Notes: a model not told the origin generated them from the sequence alone. A DNA stretch of 64,000 nt from Gammaproteobacteria bacterium (GCA_024234895.1 JACKNJ010000011.1:51122-115121); one strand, 5' to 3'; numbered from the stretch's first letter, positions 52,548 to 61,601 are shown. Translations and numbers: made by a program.

Positions 52548-54920
52548 TTAGCCGCGCGCGCCACCCGAGAAGGTGATCAGCGAGCCGCCTTCGTAGTTGC
52601 CGCTGGCGCCGGTGATCTTGCTGACCGGCTGCGGGGTGCTTTCCGGGCGCCCCTGCGCCATCGCGCTGGCCATCGGCTGCTGCGGGCCGCGACGGCTCGG
52701 GTTACGAACCTGCGCGGACGTGCCTTCGGTGCCGGTCACGCGATCGCCACGGTCCCAGTCGTCGCCGGTGACCCTGAGCCCGGAGCTCTGGCCTTCACCG
52801 GTCACGCGGGACTTCACGCGACCATCGATCAGCGGTGCGGCGGTCGGCGCGGCCAGCTCGACCGGGTTCGCCTTGTTGCGCCCGAAGCGCATGTCGTCAG
52901 TACCGGTGACCTTGCCGCCGGCCATGCCGAACGGCCCGGTGATCTTGCCGCCGTCGCTCATCGCGCCGGTGACGTTGGAGACCCGACGCGGGGCATCGGC
53001 GGCGTGTGCCGGGGCGGCGACGCTGAACTGTCCCCAACCCTGGCCATCAAGAGGCTGCGGGAAGTCCGGCGCGCTCATTTCGGGCGGCAGCGAGGCGCAG
53101 GCCTCGACAACCTGATCGGCACCCACATAGGGCGTGCCGCTCACGGCTTGGCACGCGCCCTTGGCGTCGCCGGTCATGCGGCCGCCGACGGCGGGCTGGA
53201 TGCCGGTCATGACCGAACCGAACATGCGCTTGCCGGGCTGCATGCGGGCGGCGGCGGCTTTCGCCTGATCCGGCTCGCAGAAGGCGCCGTACTGCTCGGC
53301 GCCCGCGTACGGGGTGCCGGTGATGGCCTTGCAGGTACCCGGCTCATCGCCGGTGACCTTGCCGCCGCGGCCGGTCATGGTGCCGGTGATGCGCTCGCCG
53401 GACAGGGTCGCGGACACGCCGACCTTTTGGTCCTTCGGCTTCGGCATCGACTCGCAGAAGCTGCCGAACTGTTCCTGGCCGATGTAGTCGTCACCGGTCA
53501 CGTTGCGGCAACTGCCCGCCTCGTCGCCGGTCATGTTCTTGTGACGGCCGACCATGGTGCCGGTCACCGCACCGCCGCGCAGGGTGGCGCTGGCGCCGAC
53601 CTTGGCCGGAGCGGTCGCGCGATCCTTGGTGGTGTCGCGCTGCATGTACTGGGTGCCGGTGAGCTGGCGATCGGCACCGGTCTCGTCGCCGGTGACCTTG
53701 CCGGAGCGGCCCACGTTGTTGCCGGTCACAGACTTGCCACCGCGCGTGCTTGCAATGGTTTGGGCACTGGTGCTCTTCGCCGGACCCTTGCCGGCGTCGA
53801 TGCCGCAGGCCGCCATCTGGCCGGCGCTGAGGTATTCGGTGCCGGTCACGTTCTTGCAGGAACCCGGCTCGTCGCCGGTCACCTTCTGCGAACGGCCGAC
53901 CTTGTTGCCGGTCACGGTGTTGCCCCGCCCGGTCTTGCCAAGCCCCAAGTCGCTGAACGACTTGGCCGGCTCGGCGTGGCAGAAGTCGCGGAACACGTCC
54001 GCGCCCATGTACTCGGTGCCGGTGACGGTGCGGCAGGTGCTCGCCTCGTCGCCGGTCATGCCGGACTTGCGACCGACCATGGTGCCGGTCACGGCCTGGC
54101 CGCGACTGGTCTCGGAGATACCCACCTTCCACGGCGCGTCGGTGGCAGCACCTTGCGCCGGGACCTGCCCGTTGTTGCGCGCCGGACGGGTACGTCCGGT
54201 CGGAGCAGACTTCTTGAGGCCGGCGCCGCCACGCTGGCTTCTCTGCTCGCGCAACGCCCGGGCAAGCTCGCGACTGGTGAGGTCCGGGTTGCCGGCTCGC
54301 GCCGTCTGCGCGGCGGTCATGCCGCCTGCGCTGAGCCCCGCCTTGCCGCGAGAGGATTGAGCCTGACGACGAGCCATGGACGCCGCCTTGCTTGGGTTCG
54401 TGATCGCCATGGCGCGACCGCCTTTGCCGGCGCGCACCTTGGCGCTGCCATTGCGACGGCTGCCGAGGGTCGGCGCGCTCGTCTTGGTGTCGTTGCAATC
54501 GCCCGCGCCGTTGCAGCCGCAGCCGCAATCGCCGCTCTTCGCTTCGGTCGGAGCGACCGCGCTCGCGGTGGACGCCGCCGGCTGGTTACGACCGGCGCTG
54601 GTGCGGTCGGTACTGGAATCGGCCTTCTTGCCGCTGGTGGACATCGCCTTGCGACGGGCCAGGGCCTTGGCCCGGCTGGTGTTGGTCGCAGCCGGCGCAC
54701 TGGTCGCGCGGCGCGGAGCGGGAGCTGACACCGGCGCCGGCGCGGCGACCGGATTGCCGGCCTGGGCGCGAATCGCTGCCTGGTCGACCGGCTTGGCCTT
54801 GCGCTGCATGGACTGGCTACGCGTACGCTCCGACGCGGCGATGGTGTCCGCCTTCTTGCCGGCGCCCGAGAGGGCCTTGCGTCGTGCCAGCGCCAGGGCG
54901 CGTGTGCTCTGCTGTGTCAT
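52548..54920 (-). CDS. csoS2: Carboxysome scaffold protein CsoS2
   Basis: A 790-residue disordered scaffold. The N-terminal region has four RuBisCO-binding basic helices (near residues 7-24, 82-100, 178-195 and 216-234, pattern ALARRKALSGAGKKA). The middle region has five M repeats (about 265-314, 327-372, 388-428, 440-489, 499-548) of the type VTGTMVGR...MTGDE...C..VTGTEY. An atypical sixth repeat (567-608) and the C-region follow, ending in SKITGASGNYEGGS...SGGARG, which docks to the shell. A Cys cluster at residues 132-142 is unusual. No in-frame internal start was chosen. REP palindromes flank the gene on both sides. Confidence 0.95.
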   Translation of the reverse strand: MTQQSTRALALARRKALSGAGKKADTIAASERTRSQSMQRKAKPVDQAAIRAQAGNPVAAPAPVSAPAPRRATSAPAATNTSRAKALARRKAMSTSGKKADSSTDRTSAGRNQPAASTASAVAPTEAKSGDCGCGCNGAGDCNDTKTSAPTLGSRRNGSAKVRAGKGGRAMAITNPSKAASMARRQAQSSRGKAGLSAGGMTAAQTARAGNPDLTSRELARALREQRSQRGGAGLKKSAPTGRTRPARNNGQVPAQGAATDAPWKVGISETSRGQAVTGTMVGRKSGMTGDEASTCRTVTGTEYMGADVFRDFCHAEPAKSFSDLGLGKTGRGNTVTGNKVGRSQKVTGDEPGSCKNVTGTEYLSAGQMAACGIDAGKGPAKSTSAQTIASTRGGKSVTGNNVGRSGKVTGDETGADRQLTGTQYMQRDTTKDRATAPAKVGASATLRGGAVTGTMVGRHKNMTGDEAGSCRNVTGDDYIGQEQFGSFCESMPKPKDQKVGVSATLSGERITGTMTGRGGKVTGDEPGTCKAITGTPYAGAEQYGAFCEPDQAKAAAARMQPGKRMFGSVMTGIQPAVGGRMTGDAKGACQAVSGTPYVGADQVVEACASLPPEMSAPDFPQPLDGQGWGQFSVAAPAHAADAPRRVSNVTGAMSDGGKITGPFGMAGGKVTGTDDMRFGRNKANPVELAAPTAAPLIDGRVKSRVTGEGQSSGLRVTGDDWDRGDRVTGTEGTSAQVRNPSRRGPQQPMASAMAQGRPESTPQPVSKITGASGNYEGGSLITFSGGARG

Positions 54921-54977
54921 GTCATCACCCGTAGGAATTCGTTGTTTGCTCGTTACCGTTGTGGTCTGACGAAGGTT

Positions 54978-55042
54978 GTAGGAGCGACTTCAGCCGCGAT
55001 CGGCCTTGATCTCGCTTCGTTCGCGGCTAAAGCCGCTCCTAC
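54978..55042. repeat. REP-like palindrome, family A copy 4 (cbbS-csoS2 gap)
   Basis: Left arm from 54978, right arm ending 55042, with one base change per arm relative to other copies. It forms a stem between cbbS and csoS2 in the mRNA. Confidence 0.93.
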
Positions 55043-55071
55043 ATTCGCCATGCAACCCTTTCAGGCGCGGA

Positions 55072-55416
55072 TCAACCGCGACCTTCGACGACCACGAAAC
55101 ACACACCCTGACTCTGGGAGTAGTTGTCGTAGCCGATCAGGCGGACGTGATCGTTCGGGTAAGCGCGATGGCAGGCATCGATCTCGGCCGCGACCGCACC
55201 CATGTCCTGCTGGCCGAACATCGGCAGCTTCCACATCGTCCAGTAGTGCTCGGTGGCCTGGGACGGGTGGGTGTGCTCGATGGCCGGGGTCAGACCGTTG
55301 GCGATCAGGTAAGCGATCTGGTCGTAGACCTCGTCCTGGGTGAACTTGGGCAGGAAGCCGAAGCACTCGAGGGTCTGGGCGGTCTGGTAGTCGCCCGTCG
55401 TGGAACCGTGGTTCAT
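55072..55416 (-). CDS. cbbS: RuBisCO form I small subunit
   Basis: A 114-residue small subunit. Conserved segments are TLECFGFLPKFTQDEV, HYWTMWKLPMFGQ and RLIGYDNYSQSQGVCFVVVEG. It is 68 bp downstream of cbbL. Its C-terminal end lacks the usual HRP and stops at EGRG. Confidence 0.96.
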   Translation of the reverse strand: MNHGSTTGDYQTAQTLECFGFLPKFTQDEVYDQIAYLIANGLTPAIEHTHPSQATEHYWTMWKLPMFGQQDMGAVAAEIDACHRAYPNDHVRLIGYDNYSQSQGVCFVVVEGRG

Positions 55417-55484
55417 TACGTTTTCCTCTTAATCGGATCGGGCGGGCTCCGCGCTCGGAGCCCGCTGCTAGATGGGGCGTCGGA

Positions 55485-56900
55485 TCACTTCACGTCGAGC
55501 TTGTCGACGGTGTCGAACTCGAACTTGATCTCTTTCCAGGTCTCCAGCGCGATGGCCAGTTCCGGGCTGTGGCGCGCGGCTTCCATGAGGATGTCGCGGG
55601 CCTCTTTCTCGATCTCGCGACCCTGGTTACGGGCCTTGATCGAGGCTTCCAGCGCGACGCGGTTGGCGGCGGCGCCAGCGGCGTTGCCCCACGGGTGACC
55701 CTGGGTACCGCCACCGAACTGGAGCATGGAGTCGTCACCGAAGATGGTGACGAGCGCCGGCATGTGCCACACGTGGATACCACCGGAAGCGACCGCGAAG
55801 ACGCCCGGCAGGGAGCCCCAGTCCTGATCGAAGAAGATGCCGCGGCTGCGGTCTTCCGGAACGAAGGACTCGCGCAGCTGATCGACGAAGCCCAGCGTGG
55901 ACTGACGGTCGCCTTCCAGCTTGCCGACGACGGTGCCGGTGTGCAGGTGGTCACCGCCGGACAGACGCAGGCACTTGGCCAGCACGCGGAAGTGGATACC
56001 GTGCTTCGGGTGACGGTCGATGACGGCGTGCATGGCGCGGTGGATGTGCAGCAGCATGCCGTTCTTGCGGCACCACTTGGCCAGACCGGTGTTGGCGGTG
56101 AAACCGCCGGTCAGGAAGTCGTGCATGATGATCGGGGAGCCGACTTCCTTGGCGAATTCGGCGCGCTCGTACATGTCTTCCGGGGTCGCCGCAGTGACGT
56201 TCAGGTAGTGACCCTTCTTCTCGCCGGTCTCCTGCTGCGCCTTCTGGATGGCCTCGCCGACGAACTCGAAACGGTCACGCCAGCGCATGAACGGCTGCGA
56301 GTTGACGTTCTCGTCGTCCTTGGTCATGTCCAGACCGCCGCGCAGGCACTCGTACACGGCACGGCCGTAGTTCTTCGCGGACAGGCCGAGCTTCGGCTTG
56401 ATGGTCGCGCCCAGCATCGGGCGGCCGTACTTGGACAGACGATCGCGCTCCAGCTGGATGCCGGCCGGCGGACCGTTGCAGGTCTTGATGTAGGCCATCG
56501 GGAAGCGGATGTCTTCCAGACGCAGGTGACGCAGGGCCTTGAAGCCGAACACGTTGCCGACCAGCGAGGTCAGCACGTTGACGATGGAGCCTTCCTCGAA
56601 CAGGTCGAGCGGATAGGCGACGAAGGCATAGAACGACTCGTTGTCGCCCGGCACGTCTTCGATGCGGTAGGCGCGGCCCTTGTAGTACTCCAGGTCGGTC
56701 AGGAGTTCGGACCACACGGTGGACCAGGTACCGGTCGACGATTCCGCCGCCACGGCCGCCGCGACTTCCTCGCGGGGCACGCCCGGCTGCCCCGTGCACT
56801 TGAAGCACGCAAGCAGGTCGGTATCGAGCGGAACGTAGTCCGGAGTCCAGTACATGTCGCGGTATTCTTTAACGCCCGCGTCATACGCTTTAGATGCCAT
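55485..56900 (-). CDS. cbbL: RuBisCO form IA large subunit
   Basis: A 471-residue large subunit. ATG 56900 (MASKAYDAGVKEYR) is chosen because AGGAG lies 6 bases before it; the in-frame ATG at 56906 is too close to it. Catalytic segments are intact: KTCNGPPAGIQLERD, GGLDMTKDDENVNSQPF with the carbamylated Lys, GGDHLHTGTVVGKLEGD, and SGGIHVWHMPALV. It is the first gene of the cso operon and fixes CO2 onto RuBP. Confidence 0.98.
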   Translation of the reverse strand: MASKAYDAGVKEYRDMYWTPDYVPLDTDLLACFKCTGQPGVPREEVAAAVAAESSTGTWSTVWSELLTDLEYYKGRAYRIEDVPGDNESFYAFVAYPLDLFEEGSIVNVLTSLVGNVFGFKALRHLRLEDIRFPMAYIKTCNGPPAGIQLERDRLSKYGRPMLGATIKPKLGLSAKNYGRAVYECLRGGLDMTKDDENVNSQPFMRWRDRFEFVGEAIQKAQQETGEKKGHYLNVTAATPEDMYERAEFAKEVGSPIIMHDFLTGGFTANTGLAKWCRKNGMLLHIHRAMHAVIDRHPKHGIHFRVLAKCLRLSGGDHLHTGTVVGKLEGDRQSTLGFVDQLRESFVPEDRSRGIFFDQDWGSLPGVFAVASGGIHVWHMPALVTIFGDDSMLQFGGGTQGHPWGNAAGAAANRVALEASIKARNQGREIEKEARDILMEAARHSPELAIALETWKEIKFEFDTVDKLDVK

Positions 56901-56906
56901 GATCAA

Positions 56907-56911
56907 CTCCT
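56907..56911 (-). promoter_or_regulatory. Ribosome binding site setting the cbbL start
   Basis: AGGAG on the minus strand, 6 bases before ATG 56900. Confidence 0.85.
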
Positions 56912-57014
56912 GTTCGGTTGCTGGGTTGGCGAATCAATCGGGTTTCCGTTTGACTTGGCCAGCAGATTAGGGGCGAGCTTCCCCGGCATCCAATTGATCC
57001 TGTCTTGGCATCTG

Positions 57015-57030
57015 ATAGATGAAAATCTAT
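57015..57030. promoter_or_regulatory. Dyad ATAGAT-GAAA-ATCTAT upstream of cbbL
   Basis: Perfect 6-bp arms around GAAA, 114 bp before the cbbL start. The core ATAGA-N6-TCTAT is the same as at 37565-37580. It is a candidate CbbR operator. Confidence 0.6.
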
Positions 57031-57375
57031 GTCTTATCGATCCTCATGTATGGGTTTGTCGGTCGCCATGGACAACACGATTCCGGAGCCGAAACCGGGA
57101 TGGTCTTGTCGACCGTCATATCTATTTATCAATAACTTGAAATGCACTCATGAAGTAGTACCGCATGTTCATGAGCTGCTTGCCGATGAGCTGAAAACCC
57201 GCCCTGAGCGACCTGTCGACGCCCGCGATAACCAGGCGAGCCCCCGCCCCCACGCATCAAATCTATGGACGCCATCACGATTTCATGTCGATGGCTGCTC
57301 GAATTTCTGCACCCGCAGAGTCGAACGATCGATGTCGGTCAGCCGCCGCTGGGCCGACCCGCGTATCCGTGGCGC

Positions 57376-57702
57376 TCAGTCGCTGAATTTGACCAGGCGG
57401 GTAACCTGGATGTCGGAGATGAAGACCACGCCGGAATGCTCGTTATAGAACGGCGCGAAGCCGGTCAGGATGTCGTTGACGCGTTTCTCCGGCACGGCGG
57501 CGACGATCATGATCAACACGTCGTCCTCGTTGAACATGAGGTGGCCTTCGTGGAACCCGTGACGGCCCTTGCCGGACAGGTTGTTGAAGATCGTGTAGCC
57601 CTTGACGCCGGCGCGGTCGAGCAGATCGGTGGCAAAGGCCTGGTGCTCGCCGCCGAGGATGATTTCCAGCTTCTTCAGCGGGCTGAAATTGAGATTCTTC
57701 AT
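57376..57702 (-). CDS. PII-like protein of the dab/carboxysome locus (CPII-type)
   Basis: A 108-residue protein from ATG 57702, which overlaps the dabA stop in an ATGA. The PII fold is recognizable (KKLEIILGGEHQAFATDLLDRAGVKGYTIFNNLSGKG, then EDDVLIMIVAAVPEKRVNDILTGFAPF). It lacks the classic uridylylated-Tyr T-loop. Carboxysome-associated PII-like proteins respond to bicarbonate and adenine nucleotides in a relative, and this one is placed to regulate the DAB pump. Confidence 0.85.
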   Translation of the reverse strand: MKNLNFSPLKKLEIILGGEHQAFATDLLDRAGVKGYTIFNNLSGKGRHGFHEGHLMFNEDDVLIMIVAAVPEKRVNDILTGFAPFYNEHSGVVFISDIQVTRLVKFSD

Positions 57703-60700
57703 GACGCGCATCGCTCCTGGGTGAGATCGGATTCAGTGCTCTGGCCGTGCGGGCGGCGCCGCCAGCTGCCGTCTTCCTCGTACAGGCAGACGGTCGCCGT
57801 TTCCGGGTCGATCACGATCAGGCGGATCCAGCCATTGCGGACCAGGCGTTTGACCGAGACGACCGCCTCCACCGCCGCCCGCGCCTGCTCGAACGGCGCC
57901 TCGATGACCGTGATCAGCCGCATCGGCTCGTGATACGGCTGGCCGTTCTCCAGCACGGTCTGCGACGGCAGCCCGGTGCGCAGATCGCTGAGGTTGCCGG
58001 TCATCACGCCGAAGCGCCCGGCGACGTTGTGATAGACCTTGGAGCCGCTGCCGAAGCGCTCGTTGTCGACCGCCGAGAAGTAGTGCTCCATGTTGATCCA
58101 CTGCCCGACCACCAGCGGCCCGGTGAGGATGTTCTCCAGCAGGCGGCGTTTGGGGTCGACGCGGTAGTCGTAGGAATGCAGGAAGGCGCGTCCGTCCAGG
58201 CCCATCGAGCGGGTCAGGTCGCGCCGCCCGATGATGAAATAGGCGTTGCGCGACAGGCCCCATTCCGGACGCACCTGCGACCAGTCCATGGCGTTGCGTC
58301 GCGCGCTCTTGAAGGCGGCGCCGGGATCCTGCCGGTCCGGCACGATCTGCAACGACGGCAGGCGTTCCTGCGCGCAAAGGCGCGCCGCCGAGTTCAGGCC
58401 GGTGCGCAGCCGGTCGAGATAGACCAGATGCGAGGTCGGCAGCAGTTCCAGGTCATGCAGCGTGATCTCGTCCGTGGTCGTGTTGTGCAAGGCCGGCATG
58501 AACCAGGTGTCGTCGGGTATCTCGATGCCCTTCTCCGCCAGGCGCTTGCGCACCGCCGGCTTGTTCGCCATCTGCGCCAGCACCCGCGCGCTGATCAGCC
58601 CGTGATTGCCACCGCAGGCGCCGCAGTCCAGGGCCGATTCGTAGGGATTGTTTTCCGAGGTGCTGCCGTGCCCGGCCAGCAGCACGAAGCGCGAGAAGTT
58701 GCCCGTCAGGCCGATCGAACTCAACGCCTGCCGGACGAAGCGGACCTGCTCGTCGATGGTGAAGCCGATGCGTCCCAGCTCCTCCATCTGGCGGTTCGAG
58801 AACGCGGCGTTGATGCGATGGTTTCCGCGTAGCTGATCGATGAAACGCACCGCGCCGGAGGTCGGCACGCCCAGCTCGGCGATGACCTCCGGCGCGAGTT
58901 CGGCGTGGCCCAGCGCCGCCTCGCGCAGCGCCCGGACCAGGGCGTCGTTGACCTTTTCCGCCGGCAGGCCCAGCTCCTGTTCCACCGCCTCGACGATGAT
59001 CGCGCGTTGCACCGCGCGCAGGATCGAGTCGGCCTGCTCCCGGCTTAGCTTGTCGAGCAGCAGATGGGTGCCGGACTTGTGTTCGTGCAGATGCCGGCGC
59101 CAGTGGTTGTAAGCGCGCGGCGCGACGGTCTTGCCGATCATGTCGAAGCCGAACAGCAGGCCGATGGCCTCGACGGTCACGAACGGCGACAGCACGGATT
59201 CCTTCAGCTTGTGCATCGCGTGGCCGAGCGCGGTGACCGCCGCTTCGTTGGCACGCGCCGCCGAGGACATTTCCAGGACCACATTCTTCGGGGTCAGCAG
59301 CACCGGGCACAGATGCGTCTCGCTGCCCTTGCCGAGTTCGATCAGACTGACCGGCACGCCGAAGAAGCCGGCGACACCGAAGGTCTGGTAGTCGCCGACG
59401 CTCTCCAGATGGCGGCGGATGCGCTCGGAACGCGTGTCAATGCAGAACGCGGCCTGCACGAACGGGCGTTTCTCGCGGGGCGGCGGTGCGTCGAGGCTGA
59501 GTCCGGCCAGCAGGGTCTGCATCGCGCGGGTCTCCATCGCGCGCAGCCAGATCATGCCTTCGTCCTTCTCGAAGTCGCGGAGCGCGTCGATCAGGGCCGC
59601 GAGCGCGTCCCGGCCAAGGCTTTCGAAAGGCACTTGCTGGCCCGCGCGCTGCGCCAATGCCCGCAGTCTGGCGAGCTGGGTGGCGGCCTCATCGACCCGC
59701 CTGGCCTGCGCATAAGCCACGAACAGGGCGCCGAGCAGCTTGTTGTCGCGTCGCAGCAAGGCGTCCTCGACGCGCTGCACCAACGCCGGCAGCGCCCGCC
59801 CGCAATGCAGTTCCCGGCGCAGATAGGCGACATGGGGCGCGCTTTCGATCAAGCGCTCGAGATCGCCGCGCGTCTTCGGCTGCCCGCCGGTGACCCGTTT
59901 GGTGAGCAGCAGCAGCGCGAAGCTCAGGCGGATCGCCAGCAGGTCGACCAGATCGCCCGGATAGCGCTCGGACCAGTGGTAATGACTGGCCGTCGCCCGC
60001 CAGCGGATGAAGCCCGCCCAGCCGTGCAGTTGCGCGATCTCACGGGTGAAATAGCCGATCCAGTGAGTCTCCGGGACTTCCAGCCGCCGCAGGATGTGAT
60101 CGATCACCATCTCCGGGGTCAGCACGCCATCGGCCCCGGATTCGGCCTCGGCGATCGCGTCCAGCAGGCGCTGCATTTCACGCCCGGCGACCCGCCGCCA
60201 GGCCGTGAACAGCCCCTGTTCCCGATCGGGCATCACCCACACCGACTGACCCTCGTCGAAGAAGTCCAGGCAGACGCGGATGACCGATTCGTTGATCTCC
60301 GCGGTGATGGCGGTGCCGCACAACGCATCCACGGCTTCCTGAACCGGGCGGTCGCCCAACAGCGTGTCGCGCAGCATCGGGATCAGCGTCGCCGCCTCCA
60401 GGGGACTGCGTTCGCCGCCCTGTCCGGCGTGCAAGGCCGCGTGCAAATCGTCGACATCGGCGATGGTCCCGCCCGCGATGACCGGGTCGCGCTCCGCGCG
60501 GAGCAGCGCCGTCAGCCAAGCCTTCAGCTCGACGGTCTCGATCGGCGCCCGCATGGCGACGAACCGCTCCACCTCGGTCGCCAGCGCGGCGGCGTCGATG
60601 CGCCCATCGGCGAGATATCCCTGGTAAACATGGCGCGGCAGAAAGCCACGTGCGTGGAACAGCTTCGCGCCCTTCTCCACCGCCGTGGCGAACGGCAGAT

Positions 60701-60848
60701 GTTCGAGTCCGTGCAGCGGGTTGTGATGAATGAAGGAGCGCATCGGCCAGAAGAACGGCACCGGCTCGCCGGCGACGTAGGCCAACGCCCGCACGCGCAG
60801 ATGCCGACCCGCGGCCGGCGTCAACGATGTGGATGGAGAGATCGTCAT
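57699..60848 (-). CDS. dabA: DAB inorganic-carbon pump subunit DabA (DUF2309)
   Basis: A 1049-residue protein from ATG 60848, overlapping the upstream stop by ATGA. The beta-carbonic-anhydrase-like zinc site reads Cys469-X-Asp471 (FCIDTR), His727 (LAGHGS) and Cys742 (DCGACGG). The His-Cys spacing of 15 matches that of Halothiobacillus DabA2. It is longer than the roughly 830-residue DabA2 type, with most of the extra length before His727. With DabB it is thought to hydrate CO2 vectorially to bicarbonate using an ion gradient. The long upstream extension of the frame is a shadow. Confidence 0.94.
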   Translation of the reverse strand: MTISPSTSLTPAAGRHLRVRALAYVAGEPVPFFWPMRSFIHHNPLHGLEHLPFATAVEKGAKLFHARGFLPRHVYQGYLADGRIDAAALATEVERFVAMRAPIETVELKAWLTALLRAERDPVIAGGTIADVDDLHAALHAGQGGERSPLEAATLIPMLRDTLLGDRPVQEAVDALCGTAITAEINESVIRVCLDFFDEGQSVWVMPDREQGLFTAWRRVAGREMQRLLDAIAEAESGADGVLTPEMVIDHILRRLEVPETHWIGYFTREIAQLHGWAGFIRWRATASHYHWSERYPGDLVDLLAIRLSFALLLLTKRVTGGQPKTRGDLERLIESAPHVAYLRRELHCGRALPALVQRVEDALLRRDNKLLGALFVAYAQARRVDEAATQLARLRALAQRAGQQVPFESLGRDALAALIDALRDFEKDEGMIWLRAMETRAMQTLLAGLSLDAPPPREKRPFVQAAFCIDTRSERIRRHLESVGDYQTFGVAGFFGVPVSLIELGKGSETHLCPVLLTPKNVVLEMSSAARANEAAVTALGHAMHKLKESVLSPFVTVEAIGLLFGFDMIGKTVAPRAYNHWRRHLHEHKSGTHLLLDKLSREQADSILRAVQRAIIVEAVEQELGLPAEKVNDALVRALREAALGHAELAPEVIAELGVPTSGAVRFIDQLRGNHRINAAFSNRQMEELGRIGFTIDEQVRFVRQALSSIGLTGNFSRFVLLAGHGSTSENNPYESALDCGACGGNHGLISARVLAQMANKPAVRKRLAEKGIEIPDDTWFMPALHNTTTDEITLHDLELLPTSHLVYLDRLRTGLNSAARLCAQERLPSLQIVPDRQDPGAAFKSARRNAMDWSQVRPEWGLSRNAYFIIGRRDLTRSMGLDGRAFLHSYDYRVDPKRRLLENILTGPLVVGQWINMEHYFSAVDNERFGSGSKVYHNVAGRFGVMTGNLSDLRTGLPSQTVLENGQPYHEPMRLITVIEAPFEQARAAVEAVVSVKRLVRNGWIRLIVIDPETATVCLYEEDGSWRRRPHGQSTESDLTQERCAS

Positions 60849-61600
60849 AACAACACTCCGGCCAGGGCGAGACCGGCGGCCGCGAGGAACAGGAAGCCAC
60901 CGGCATAGGCCCAGACCATCGGCGTGGACAGGTCCGCGACGTTCCTCGCATCGCCCTCGCCGACCACGATGCCCTGGATCAGGCGCGCGCCCGACCAGGT
61001 CCACAGCACCCAGACCAGCGCGACCATGAACACGGACAGGCCCGCGCCATGCTCGGCAACCCGGTGGGTGATGGTCGCCAGCAGCGAAAAGAAATTCGGA
61101 AACACCGGGCTCGCCACCGCCGCTAGCATCGCCACCACGAACACGGCCGCGTAGCGCGGCGCGACGGCGGCCAGGCCGAGCTTCAGGCGGGTGTGCGCGG
61201 CGCCGAAGCGGCGTTCGAGGTCGCCGCTCAGCAGGTTCAGCAGGAGCAGCGGGACACTGAAGGCAAGTGCCTGGACATGCATCGTCAGGACATCCCCGGC
61301 GCCCAGCCACAGCAGGCTCCACGCCGAGACCGCGATGAAGGCGATCCACAAGCCGACATCGCGCAGCGCGATCGCGCGGTAGGCGTAGAACGCGGCGGTC
61401 GCCAGCGCCCAGACGATGAACGCATCCGGCGGCGGCAGCGCCGTCTGCGCGATCAGCAGCACACCGAGCTGCGGCCAGGCCAGCAACAGCGCCGCGCGCG
61501 CCAGCGGATGGCGCAGGCGGTCGAAGACCCGGGTGAACACCATGCTCAACGGGAACAGCGGCAGGAACAGCGCGGCCAGCAGATCGAGGCTGATCGACAT
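60845..61600 (-). CDS. Polytopic membrane protein encoded between dabB and dabA
   Basis: A 251-residue protein with about eight predicted helices. The segment PVFPNFFSLLATITHRVAEHGAGLSVFMVALVWVLWTWSGARL is reminiscent of the C-terminal part of NuoL/NuoM-type ion-conducting subunits. It starts 1 bp after dabB and overlaps dabA by 4 bp, so it is made together with both. It may be a third DAB subunit. I do not recognise a named family. Confidence 0.75.
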   Translation of the reverse strand: MSISLDLLAALFLPLFPLSMVFTRVFDRLRHPLARAALLLAWPQLGVLLIAQTALPPPDAFIVWALATAAFYAYRAIALRDVGLWIAFIAVSAWSLLWLGAGDVLTMHVQALAFSVPLLLLNLLSGDLERRFGAAHTRLKLGLAAVAPRYAAVFVVAMLAAVASPVFPNFFSLLATITHRVAEHGAGLSVFMVALVWVLWTWSGARLIQGIVVGEGDARNVADLSTPMVWAYAGGFLFLAAAGLALAGVLL

Positions 61601-61601
61601 A

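Larger units (their letters stand above)
56901..57375 (-). promoter_or_regulatory. cbbL leader and promoter region (no gene)
   Basis: A 475-bp gap, AT-richer than its surroundings, between the PII-like gene and cbbL. It holds the AGGAG site at 56907-56911 and a perfect dyad at 57015-57030. A TCA-N7-TTA site at 57116-57128 fits the loose CbbR consensus. AT-rich blocks near 57010-57050 and 57115-57160 could hold the promoter. I see no supported coding region in it. Confidence 0.7.

Noticed and set aside
57029..57448. Plus-strand open frame of 139 codons upstream of cbbL
   Set aside because: Lies in the AT-richer promoter gap, no ribosome binding site or similarity, and overlaps the end of the PII-like gene.
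60849..61349. N-terminal extension of the dabA frame
   Set aside because: It overlaps the well-formed membrane protein gene in another frame, and the ATG at 60848 forms an ATGA overlap typical of coupled genes.
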